A stretch of DNA of 22,336 bases from a virus: positions 1-22,336 of IMG/VR virus record IMGVR_UViG_3300022929_002779; one strand, given 5' to 3'. A program made the position numbers and the translations under genes. This document shows, in pieces, positions 13,280 to 20,277 of this stretch; the first letter of the stretch is position 1; each line of letters begins with the position of its first letter. A model generated the notes under the pieces. It did no database searches, was not told where the DNA came from, and saw nothing but the letters and a program-made list of their open reading frames with translations.

Positions 13280-14788
13280 TTATTTCCAATCCACTTTTTC
13301 TATTGTGAATGGGTATTGAGCTTCCTTATAAAACTTTTTACGTTGGGTAAGGTGCCGCTTCGCAAACTTACAAGTGCTTGTAAGATCCCATATTTGAACG
13401 AAGTCTTTGTCCTTTGCCTTTCTAACGCCTCTACCTATACTTTGAATAACTCTAACAAAACTTTTTCCGGGCTCAATAAGAACAAGATTGAAAATGCGAG
13501 GAATGTTAATACCAACAGCAGCGACACCATAAGTGGCAATAACCACGTGATTAGTTCCTTCGTTGATTTCGTCATACGCATCTTTTCTATCCTTCAGTTT
13601 TACGTCTCCTTTTACAAAGACTGATCCTGGAATAAGTTCTTGTAGCATTTCGCCTGCGCTAATCCTATCTACAAGTATTAGAGTGTTGCCTGATTCTTTT
13701 ACTGTGTTTAATAATTTGCCTAAATAATTTATTCTGTCTTGATTTGTAACTAGATATTTTAATTCTTCTTGATAGCCTCTGTGTGCTACCGTGTCAATAA
13801 GTTGTACTATGTTTACATGACATTGTGATAGCACACCTTTGTCTTGTAATTCTTTAGCTGATATTTCTCCAATCACTGGACCTAAACTTGCGTGTATACT
13901 TTCAAACTCAAACTTCTCTTTAGGAATAGTTCCAGTAAGACCCCAACGTATTGGAGCATTACGCAAGTTGCGTGTAAGCAAGTTTTTCAATACTTCTGCT
14001 TTTGCTTGGTGTACTTCATCAACAATAACTGTGCTTACACCATCTAGAAATTCTGCTAAGGATAGTACTGCTGAACCGTCCTTGTGTTTCTTGTCTAGTA
14101 TGTTGAGAGATTGCCAAGTACATATTGTATGACTTCTGCCCAGTTCTTTCCTATCGCCAAAATATACACCTACATCTAATCCACAGTTGATATAATCTTC
14201 TTCAGTTTGTGTAACTAAACTTTTGTTTGGTACAATAACAAGACTACGTCCATACTTTTCGCTCATATGCGATAGTGTAGCAGTTGTAATAGTCTTGCCT
14301 GCGCCTGTAGCAATTTGTTGTAGGCTCTGTGGATTATTAGCAAAGCTGTTAATTGCTTCAACTTGATAGTCACGTAAAATAATTTCTTCGCCTTCTGCGG
14401 GGTGTCCTTTAGGCCAGCATACGCCTTGATCTGCCCAGTAGCGTTCTGTAACTTGTGGAAAGTTTAGTTGTATAGGATGTCGTTTATCTTCAATATTTAC
14501 AATACTTACTTTGTTTTTCTCAAGTACTGAAACAATAGTATCAAGATGATTGACATAGCCAGTACCGCCAATACCAAAGAAAGCAACTTTGCCATCCCAA
14601 CGCCCGAGCTTATACTGAGGCATATATCGTGCGTATGGTACTTCGAACTTGAGTGCGTTACTAAGTTTTCGTCTGACGTCTACGTCTAGCCCTTCTAGTT
14701 TGATATTTACTTCGTCCTCGATTATCAGTTTACATGTAGGCACTAGTTGATCTCCAAAAAATACTTTTATTTTTTTCATGATATACAT
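13280..14788 (-). CDS. uvsW: UvsW-type superfamily 2 DNA/RNA-DNA helicase
   Basis: 502 residues, about the length of T4 UvsW. The N-terminal domain includes YKLGRWDGKVAFF (59-71), matching YGNWDGRIRL of T4. Then RDYQVEAINSF (139-149), Walker A ATGAGKT (160-166), VDEVH (256-260, motif II), GLTGT (283-287, motif III), TYGVAAVGINIP (419-430, motif V) and QSIGRGVRK (449-457, motif VI). In T4 this enzyme unwinds R-loops and branched DNA, shutting off origin replication and driving recombination-dependent replication and fork regression. Starts at 14788 or, equally possible, the ATG at 14779 (MKKIKVFF); neither has a clear ribosome site. Its 5' end overlaps the preceding gene by 59 (or 50) bases. 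Confidence 0.95.
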   Translation of the reverse strand: MYIMKKIKVFFGDQLVPTCKLIIEDEVNIKLEGLDVDVRRKLSNALKFEVPYARYMPQYKLGRWDGKVAFFGIGGTGYVNHLDTIVSVLEKNKVSIVNIEDKRHPIQLNFPQVTERYWADQGVCWPKGHPAEGEEIILRDYQVEAINSFANNPQSLQQIATGAGKTITTATLSHMSEKYGRSLVIVPNKSLVTQTEEDYINCGLDVGVYFGDRKELGRSHTICTWQSLNILDKKHKDGSAVLSLAEFLDGVSTVIVDEVHQAKAEVLKNLLTRNLRNAPIRWGLTGTIPKEKFEFESIHASLGPVIGEISAKELQDKGVLSQCHVNIVQLIDTVAHRGYQEELKYLVTNQDRINYLGKLLNTVKESGNTLILVDRISAGEMLQELIPGSVFVKGDVKLKDRKDAYDEINEGTNHVVIATYGVAAVGINIPRIFNLVLIEPGKSFVRVIQSIGRGVRKAKDKDFVQIWDLTSTCKFAKRHLTQRKKFYKEAQYPFTIEKVDWK

Positions 14789-15947
14789 GTAAGTCGCAAG
14801 TATCGTTCATGTATACAGAAACTATAGTATTAATTCTAGTACTTGTCAAGCACAAAACACTCATTGGTTGCCAATCAACTGTAAATAAAATCTTAGGAAG
14901 TTTTTGTTTGCTAAGATATAAAACTTTTGTTTTTTTGTCAAACCAATTATTCAAATTATTTTTATGAATATAATTATTGAAATTTTTATCATTTTCTGTT
15001 TTATTTTCTGTTCTAAATAATACAGTTTGTTGCTCAGTTGGTATACCACAAAGTGCTGTATGTACTTTTGAAAGCTGTGCGTATTCTTCATTTGTATCTA
15101 AAAGAACTAATAACGGTAATCTATCTAAATATAATAAACTGTCGCATACATTTTGTAAACTATGTGTTTCGTTATCAATGTAACAATCTATCCATTCTCG
15201 ATGAGCAATAAAATTTGGTAATGTGTCATCTATGTCGTGAGTAATATAATTAAGTCCATATAGTCTTCTTCTATCAAATAGTTGTAAATTACTTAACTTG
15301 TTCATTTTAGATTCAATAAAGTCTGTGCCACTTTTAGAAATGTTTTTTATTTTTCCATTCCACAATCCAGGAACATAGTTACTAGGTTCTTCTTTAATAA
15401 TTTCTACTTCCTTAAACATATCAAGTAAATAGTTGTCAATTACAAATTCACTATCTTTAAAAGTTGTTACAAGTTCATATACTATATTTTCTTTTATTTT
15501 AAAAAAATGTTTGTGTGATCCTTTTTTATGACTATAATATTTTCTAAATTTATTTGCTATTTTTTCTAGTTTAACAATTGCTTTTTTAGAAAATGGAAAT
15601 CTAATTACAACCCATTGTGAATTATCTTTGTTTAATTCTTCACGTTCGTTTTTGTCAGTAATTTTTATATATTTTCTTCTATCGATTTGTCTAAGAGGTT
15701 GCCGTAATTCGTGTACAGCTACCTCATAGTTTGTATAATTATAGGCTAAAAATTGTGTAAAATAGTCACTAAGTTTTTGCTTCATTAATAAACATTGTCT
15801 ATCAGTTAGTGCTGTGCCTTTGAACACTTGTCTAGCAATACTATTAATTATTGTTTTATCATTTTCATGTATGATAAAATTATCAGTTGATGTTAATCCA
15901 GCAACCACTTCTAGACAATCTTCAATTGTTTGTAAATTTTTATCCAT
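14730..15947 (-). CDS. Conserved hypothetical protein upstream of and overlapping uvsW
   Basis: 405 residues, starting MDKNLQTIEDCLEVVAGLTS. The N-terminal third has KTIINSIARQVFKGTALTDR (about 31-50), a helical segment, then RQPLRQIDRRKYIKI and VVIRFPFSKKAIVKLEKIAN. The middle is lysine-rich (KKGSHKHFFKI), and the last third contains LPLLVLLDTNEEYAQL and VLYLSKQKLPKILFTVDWQP, beta-alpha elements that resemble a Rossmann-like fold without diagnostic motifs. I recognise no enzyme. A similar protein occurs, as I recall, in marine T4-like phages. It is very AT-rich compared with uvsW. Its last 20 codons are read over the uvsW start in another frame, a long overlap that suggests coupled translation. 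A DNA-transaction role is guessed from the neighbour only. Confidence 0.72.
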   Translation of the reverse strand: MDKNLQTIEDCLEVVAGLTSTDNFIIHENDKTIINSIARQVFKGTALTDRQCLLMKQKLSDYFTQFLAYNYTNYEVAVHELRQPLRQIDRRKYIKITDKNEREELNKDNSQWVVIRFPFSKKAIVKLEKIANKFRKYYSHKKGSHKHFFKIKENIVYELVTTFKDSEFVIDNYLLDMFKEVEIIKEEPSNYVPGLWNGKIKNISKSGTDFIESKMNKLSNLQLFDRRRLYGLNYITHDIDDTLPNFIAHREWIDCYIDNETHSLQNVCDSLLYLDRLPLLVLLDTNEEYAQLSKVHTALCGIPTEQQTVLFRTENKTENDKNFNNYIHKNNLNNWFDKKTKVLYLSKQKLPKILFTVDWQPMSVLCLTSTRINTIVSVYMNDTCDLHVYHEKNKSIFWRSTSAYM

Positions 15948-15960
15948 AGTTTATTATAAC

Positions 15961-15968
15961 ACTTTATA
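15961..15968 (-). promoter_or_regulatory. Weak late-promoter-like box before the uvsW operon
   Basis: Minus strand TATAAAGT matches 6 of 8 bases of TATAAATA and lies 13 bases before the ATG at 15947. In T4 uvsW is a late gene, so a late start here would make sense, but the match is weak and the region is AT-rich. Confidence 0.25.
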
Positions 15969-16821
15969 AGCTATTAGTCAATCTTTTCAAAGGCAACCCT
16001 AATTCTATTTCTTCAACTGTATATTCAGTGTGAGCATAATCATTAAGCCATTGTGTTCGATCTGGCATTAAGGGATCTTCTATGTCGTGAAAAAAATCTA
16101 TGTCGTTGCCAACATCGTAAGCAAGACTAGAGGGACTAACAAAAGCTGGAACACCATTGATACAAGAGTGAACTCCCGGATTAGAGCTGTGACTGATAGT
16201 AGCCCACACATTATCGAAGCCCATATCAAAATCGTCGTAAGTTCCATGAATATGTCTTGGTTCCTGTCTTTCTACATAACGCAACCCACGTTCTATATGC
16301 TCTAGCCTACAACGTGGATGAGGTCTAAATACAATAGGACGGTCAGTATGCTTACGTATTTCATCGTAGGTATTTAAAAACCAATTGCTCATACGAGGCA
16401 TATCATGCCATTGTAAACTTTTGTCGTGTTGTCCACAAACAAGAATATACTTGCCGTTTGTTCGCCAAGGTTGTAATTTAATACCTAACGCTTTTGCTCT
16501 TGACGCATCTTGTCCTGTATCACCGAAGTAGGCATCACGGTTGATCCCGTTGATTCCCACTTTCCACGTTTTGCCTCTTTTGATTCCGCCAACTTCGAGG
16601 ACGATAACCGGTCTGTTATTTGAAACACAATAGGACCAAATATCTTTGTTCCTAGCCATTCTGCCATGAAAAAGAACGCTCCAAATAACATGAACATCGG
16701 AATCCCCATAATCATTACTATTGCTAATACTCCAGCCATTGCGAATAATAGAATTGCTAAAAGCCCGAAAAATATCTTTGGAATTAAGTGCACCGTATTC
16801 TGTCCATAATCTAAACTTCAT
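15964..16821 (-). CDS. KpsC/KpsS-like capsule polysaccharide (Kdo-type) transferase-like protein, paralogue 1
   Basis: 285 residues. The C-terminal half has the pattern of capsule polysaccharide synthesis proteins of the KpsC/KpsS type: KYILVCGQHDKSLQWH (124-139), a helix, TDRPIVFRPHPRCR (159-172), then WATISHSSNPGVHSCINGVP with AFVSP (206-230), where His211 and Ser212/213 sit in the conserved HSS loop of a GT-B-like fold. Residues FHDIEDPLMPDRTQWLNDYA close the domain. It is homologous to the two genes at 17665-18600 and 18587-19501. KpsC and KpsS are Kdo transferases, which fits kdsA and kdsB in the same window. No signal peptide. Preceded by a perfect late-promoter consensus. Substrate is inference; the KpsC/S-like family is moderately secure. 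Confidence 0.68.
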   Translation of the reverse strand: MKFRLWTEYGALNSKDIFRAFSNSIIRNGWSISNSNDYGDSDVHVIWSVLFHGRMARNKDIWSYCVSNNRPVIVLEVGGIKRGKTWKVGINGINRDAYFGDTGQDASRAKALGIKLQPWRTNGKYILVCGQHDKSLQWHDMPRMSNWFLNTYDEIRKHTDRPIVFRPHPRCRLEHIERGLRYVERQEPRHIHGTYDDFDMGFDNVWATISHSSNPGVHSCINGVPAFVSPSSLAYDVGNDIDFFHDIEDPLMPDRTQWLNDYAHTEYTVEEIELGLPLKRLTNSL

Positions 16822-16822
16822 A

Positions 16823-16830
16823 GTTAAATA
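16823..16830 (+). promoter_or_regulatory. Weak late-promoter-like box for the plus-strand glycosyltransferase
   Basis: GTTAAATA keeps the TAAATA core of the T4 late element (6 of 8) and ends 25 bases before the ATG at 16856, leaving room for the AAGGAA ribosome site. Confidence 0.3.
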
Positions 16831-16836
16831 GTAACA

Positions 16837-16844
16837 TATTTATA
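16837..16844 (-). promoter_or_regulatory. T4-type late promoter, perfect consensus
   Basis: The minus strand reads TATAAATA, identical to the T4 late promoter element. It lies 15 bases before the ATG at 16821 in the gap between two divergent genes. It would restart minus-strand transcription after the plus-strand glycosyltransferase. Confidence 0.65.
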
Positions 16845-16849
16845 AGGAA
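16844..16849 (+). promoter_or_regulatory. Ribosome binding site choosing between two ATGs
   Basis: AAGGAA is directly adjacent to the ATG at 16850 but 6 bases from the ATG at 16856, so the second ATG is the better start. Confidence 0.7.
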
Positions 16850-16855
16850 ATGTCA

Positions 16856-17689
16856 ATGTCAATTACAGTAGTATCTACTTTTCACAAGCCAGTATTAGAA
16901 CTTTATGGACAGCGTTTTGTTAATAGTTTTAGTGAAAATATTGATCAAGACATTAATTTAAGATTATATGCTGAAGATTGTTCCCCTACTACAAAAGATC
17001 CACGTATACAAATATTAGATCAAAAAGAAAAATTGCCTAAATTAATGGCATTTAAAGAACGTTGGAAAAATGAACCAAAAGCAAATGGCAAATGTCCTCC
17101 TGAAATAAAGAAACGCAGACCTAGAGATTGGCACAAAGAATTTAAATGGGATGCCATACGTTTTGCTAACAAAGTATATGCTGTATTTGATGCTGCTGAA
17201 AATTGTAATACAGATTGGATTGTATGGATGGATGCTGATACAATTGTACATAGTAAGTTTTCTTATAAAGCATTTAAAAACTTTTTACCAGACAGAGCAT
17301 ATTTAAGTTACTTAGGAAGAGGTAAAAAATGGCCAGAATGTGGATTCTACGGAATAAATTTACGTAACAATATTGGATTAGAATTTTTAAAAGAGTTTGA
17401 ACACGTATATGAACATGCTGAGTATGGAATTTTTCGTATGGAAGAATGGCATGATAGTTATGTATTTGACGAAATATTAAAAAAGATAAAACGTAAATAT
17501 CCTAACGAAGCATTTTATAATATTAGTGGAAACTTAGTTAACGGCGAAGGTCATCCATTAATTAATAGTGGGTTAGGAGCCTACTTAGATCACTTAAAAG
17601 GCGATCGTAAAAATATTGGCAAAAGTAACAAACCTAGAGATTTGATAAAGCCTCGTAATGAAAGTTACTGGACAAACTCACGCATGTGA
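16856..17689 (+). CDS. GT-A fold glycosyltransferase on the plus strand
   Basis: 277 residues from ATG at 16856. SITVVSTFHK opens the nucleotide-sugar domain; WHKEFKWDAIRFANKVYAVF (92-111) and CNTDWIVWMDADTIVHS (117-133) follow, with the DxD motif DAD at 126-128. Later PECGFYGINLRNN and HPLINSGLGAYLDHLKGD fit the acceptor side and a metal-binding His near the C-terminus. Related in layout to the minus-strand enzyme at 11725-12435. This gene is inserted against the direction of its neighbours, between two paralogous KpsC/S-like genes, and its end overlaps the end of the next gene by 25 bases tail to tail. Low GC and A-ending codons stand out. Donor and acceptor unknown. Confidence 0.82.
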   Translation: MSITVVSTFHKPVLELYGQRFVNSFSENIDQDINLRLYAEDCSPTTKDPRIQILDQKEKLPKLMAFKERWKNEPKANGKCPPEIKKRRPRDWHKEFKWDAIRFANKVYAVFDAAENCNTDWIVWMDADTIVHSKFSYKAFKNFLPDRAYLSYLGRGKKWPECGFYGINLRNNIGLEFLKEFEHVYEHAEYGIFRMEEWHDSYVFDEILKKIKRKYPNEAFYNISGNLVNGEGHPLINSGLGAYLDHLKGDRKNIGKSNKPRDLIKPRNESYWTNSRM

Positions 17690-18600
17690 CGCCAACAAGT
17701 GCCGTCTTGAAGCTCAGATAATTTCCAATGAAACATGCTTATACGCTGTAACCATTTCTCTCTGTCAAACTCTTTGGGGTTCTCTATGTCTTCAAATCCA
17801 TAATGTGCTACTTCAGCACACTGACTACGTTCAGGATCTGTAACAAAAGCCGGATAGCCTTTGATTATTGGTCCTACAATGCTGCTACTATTATGATTTA
17901 CAACAGCATAACATTTTAACAAATCTTGTTCTAACGGAGTTCCAAATTGACTTATACTTACATTTGGTAAATGTTTTACTGGGTTAGATCGAGGATTTAG
18001 ATATACTCTAGCTTTTTTATCACCAGGATGTGCTCTTACAATAATATGACGATCGCTGTATTTTCTTATTTCTTTTACTGTGTTAACAATCCAATCAGTA
18101 ACATTATATCCTCCCATACTCCAGCCCTTATTACGTTGACAACAAAGTACTATATGTTTGCCTTTTTTATATTCTTCTAATCTTACACCCAAATCGTTTT
18201 GAATTTGTTGCCAACGATTAGGATCTGGATTTGTATCGCAATAATTACCTGTATTTGGAAACACGCCATTAAAACTATATCTTAGATAACAATGAGGTTG
18301 ATTAGTTTTTGTATGATATAAAAAAAGATTGCTATCAGCAGTTATTACAGCTTTATGTTTCATAGCACCTTGTGTATCTATTACTTGTTGTCGTAGTTTT
18401 AAATGGGGAGCACTTTTTCCTATTTCATGTGTCCATCCTTGTATTACTCCTACGTCACTATCAAGAACATCAAATCCCTTATGTAATATACCAGTATCGC
18501 CTACTGCGTTTACACCTTGTACAAAATTTTCTAATAAAAGATATTTTTCTCTATTGTTATTCACTGTAGGAACAACATTAAAATAACTAACTACTTTCAT
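17665..18600 (-). CDS. KpsC/KpsS-like capsule polysaccharide transferase-like protein, paralogue 2
   Basis: 311 residues. GKHIVLCCQRNKGWSMGGYN (147-166), YSDRHIIVRAHPGDK (181-195) and VVNHNSSSIVGPIIKGYPAF (233-252) reproduce the three conserved segments of the KpsC/KpsS-like group, including the RxHP motif and the HNSSS loop. The closing segment GFEDIENPKEFDREKWLQRI parallels FHDIEDPLMPDRTQWLNDYA of paralogue 1, and the C-terminal QDGTCWRHMREF parallels RNGTAWRILNES of paralogue 3. The N-terminal half diverges and probably carries the acceptor site. ATG at 18600 lies 14 bases inside paralogue 3. Probably a cytoplasmic, sugar-nucleotide-dependent transferase; a Kdo donor is suggested by context, not shown. 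Confidence 0.7.
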   Translation of the reverse strand: MKVVSYFNVVPTVNNNREKYLLLENFVQGVNAVGDTGILHKGFDVLDSDVGVIQGWTHEIGKSAPHLKLRQQVIDTQGAMKHKAVITADSNLFLYHTKTNQPHCYLRYSFNGVFPNTGNYCDTNPDPNRWQQIQNDLGVRLEEYKKGKHIVLCCQRNKGWSMGGYNVTDWIVNTVKEIRKYSDRHIIVRAHPGDKKARVYLNPRSNPVKHLPNVSISQFGTPLEQDLLKCYAVVNHNSSSIVGPIIKGYPAFVTDPERSQCAEVAHYGFEDIENPKEFDREKWLQRISMFHWKLSELQDGTCWRHMREFVQ

Positions 18601-19501
18601 TTAATATTCTCCAAGCTGTTCCATTACGAAGCTCGGGACTAGTAAATTGGCAATAAGACAAATGAGCAGCAAATGTTTCTACTAAATCCTTAGGATATTT
18701 TTGTAAAAATTCTATCTGTTCTATTCGTGTTTCACATATTACGGAAGCAGCGTTAGGAGCTAATGCTATTGCTGGTACATTAGCTAGAATAGCTTCACTA
18801 GCAGCGATACTATTATATGTAACTAAACAATAAGCATCATCTAACGCATTCCAAATTGTATCTGTTGTAACTCTTTCTCTACGTGTTGGTTTTTGTCTAA
18901 TAACAATAGGTCTATCAGAATATTTTTTTATTTTGGCAATAGTGTTTTGCATCCATACATTAATATCTTCTCCATAATATTTCATAACCTTTTCACTAGG
19001 TGGACATACTAATATATTTTCACCTGGATTCTTTCGCTTCCTATATTTCCATCTTAAACGTGAAAGACGATCAAAATCTCTTTCAATAAGAGGACCCATA
19101 TTTTGTAAAGCGTTGAAAGTTACTCTATGATACTCTTTTTTTGTACTTGGTTGTAAGTAACCAGTATCAATAGCATAAAAATCTCTATTATTTTCAACAC
19201 AATGTTTAAGAGCTTTTTGGCCGCCGCCTCCAAGTCCTCTTATGACTAGTGGATTTTTGTTATTTTTTTCGTATTCAAATGTGCTTAAATACCCACCACA
19301 ACCTGTAATAAAATCAGTTAGATACGGATCATAATCTACACCTTTTTTTGCTAGATTAAAATCTTCAGCATTTGGTGCTATAGCTGCTACTTTTATACCC
19401 ACAGTATCTTCCTTCCATTTACTTCTTAATTCTTTTTTTGTTTTCCAAACATACTCATAAGGATCAATTATAGTTTTAGTAGTAAGATCTAAAATTTCCA
19501 T
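18587..19501 (-). CDS. KpsC/KpsS-like protein, paralogue 3 with altered motifs
   Basis: 304 residues, starting MEILDLTTKTIIDPYEYVWK. ENILVCPPSEKVMKYYG (161-177), YSDRPIVIRQKPTRRER (194-210) and CLVTYNSIAASEAILANVP with AIAL (225-247) align with paralogues 1 and 2. However, the RxHP motif reads RQKP and the HSS loop reads TYNSIA, so both conserved histidines are missing. A GLGGGGQKAL loop lies near residue 90. The change may mean a different donor, a lost activity or a partner role for the neighbouring paralogue. The gap to the next gene upstream is 47 bases (19502-19548), one of the larger gaps here, with no clear promoter or hairpin seen in it. Confidence 0.65.
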   Translation of the reverse strand: MEILDLTTKTIIDPYEYVWKTKKELRSKWKEDTVGIKVAAIAPNAEDFNLAKKGVDYDPYLTDFITGCGGYLSTFEYEKNNKNPLVIRGLGGGGQKALKHCVENNRDFYAIDTGYLQPSTKKEYHRVTFNALQNMGPLIERDFDRLSRLRWKYRKRKNPGENILVCPPSEKVMKYYGEDINVWMQNTIAKIKKYSDRPIVIRQKPTRRERVTTDTIWNALDDAYCLVTYNSIAASEAILANVPAIALAPNAASVICETRIEQIEFLQKYPKDLVETFAAHLSYCQFTSPELRNGTAWRILNESS

Positions 19502-19548
19502 AGTACGTTTCGGATAAGAAAGATCAGTTAATGTGGCAGGCTTTTCTC

Positions 19549-20277
19549 TTAATGCGCTAGTCTTTTTTTTTGATCCTCGACTTCCTTTAAGAGGTAATCT
19601 CTTTCCATGGAATAATATTCAGTAGCATATTCACAATTTTTATATTCTTTGAACCAAGGACCGCCTTCGGTGTAGTGTAATGCTTGTGGTCTACCATCCT
19701 GTGGTTCTTTGTACCAACCTACTAACCAATTCCATTCATGACTGATTTTGCCAATTAGATTATCTGGCAACCAACTAAATCTATGTAAAAATGCTCCAGT
19801 TTTAAGTGGATCATTAACAAAGTCAGCGGTTACAATTTTATTAGCTGGATGTTCGCAGTTAATTAACATCATACTAGACCAGTTTTTTCTTGGATATTGA
19901 CTTTGTTGTTGACCATCCATTTTTGTGCCTTCTTTTGGCGTATAATCATGTTGGGCACACATAATAGCAAAGTTATTATTTTTTTGGGCAAACAATTGTC
20001 TAATATCTTGTTTAAACACAAAGTCACAATCTACAAATAAAGCCCAGCCTTTAAAATTACAAAGATGAGGAATTAAAAATCTTGTAAACGTAAATTCAGT
20101 ACTTGCTAATTGATCTACTTCGCGTGTGTATATACCTGCTTTCCGTAAATCTTTTTGTATCAAGGGTTCTATCTTGACAGGAACAGTAGACAACGATTCA
20201 ATACTGTGCTTACATACTCTGTATGCAATGTCTTCTCTTGTATCGTATCCTACAAATACTCTAATCTCTTCGCTCAA
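19549..20277 (-). CDS. GT8-like glycosyltransferase
   Basis: 242 residues. IRVFVGYDTREDIAYRVCKH (5-24) is the opening strand, loop and helix of this group; FTFTRFLIPHL precedes ALFVDCDFVFKQDIRQLF with DxD as DCD at 83-85. NWSSMMLINCEHPAN is the acceptor-side strand, and LHYTEGGPWFKEYKNCEYAT carries the late His-x3-GGPW motif seen in family 8-type enzymes that bind metal and donor phosphate. No signal peptide. The start is TTG at 20277, supported by a GGAG site 7 bases upstream; it overlaps the fusion gene by 17 bases. Transfers a sugar from a nucleotide donor; which sugar is unknown. Confidence 0.82.
   Translation of the reverse strand: MSEEIRVFVGYDTREDIAYRVCKHSIESLSTVPVKIEPLIQKDLRKAGIYTREVDQLASTEFTFTRFLIPHLCNFKGWALFVDCDFVFKQDIRQLFAQKNNNFAIMCAQHDYTPKEGTKMDGQQQSQYPRKNWSSMMLINCEHPANKIVTADFVNDPLKTGAFLHRFSWLPDNLIGKISHEWNWLVGWYKEPQDGRPQALHYTEGGPWFKEYKNCEYATEYYSMERDYLLKEVEDQKKRLAH

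Noticed and set aside
16485-16793. 102-codon minus-strand frame with apparent membrane helices (LLAILLFAMAGVLAIVMIMG)
   Set aside because: It lies inside KpsC/S-like paralogue 1 in another frame. The hydrophobic run looks striking, but the paralogue frame has conserved motifs shared with two other genes, so the membrane protein is most likely chance.
17680-17710. Possible terminator at the second convergent overlap (GACG ... CGTC)
   Set aside because: Only a 4-base stem, and it falls in coding sequence of the minus-strand gene.
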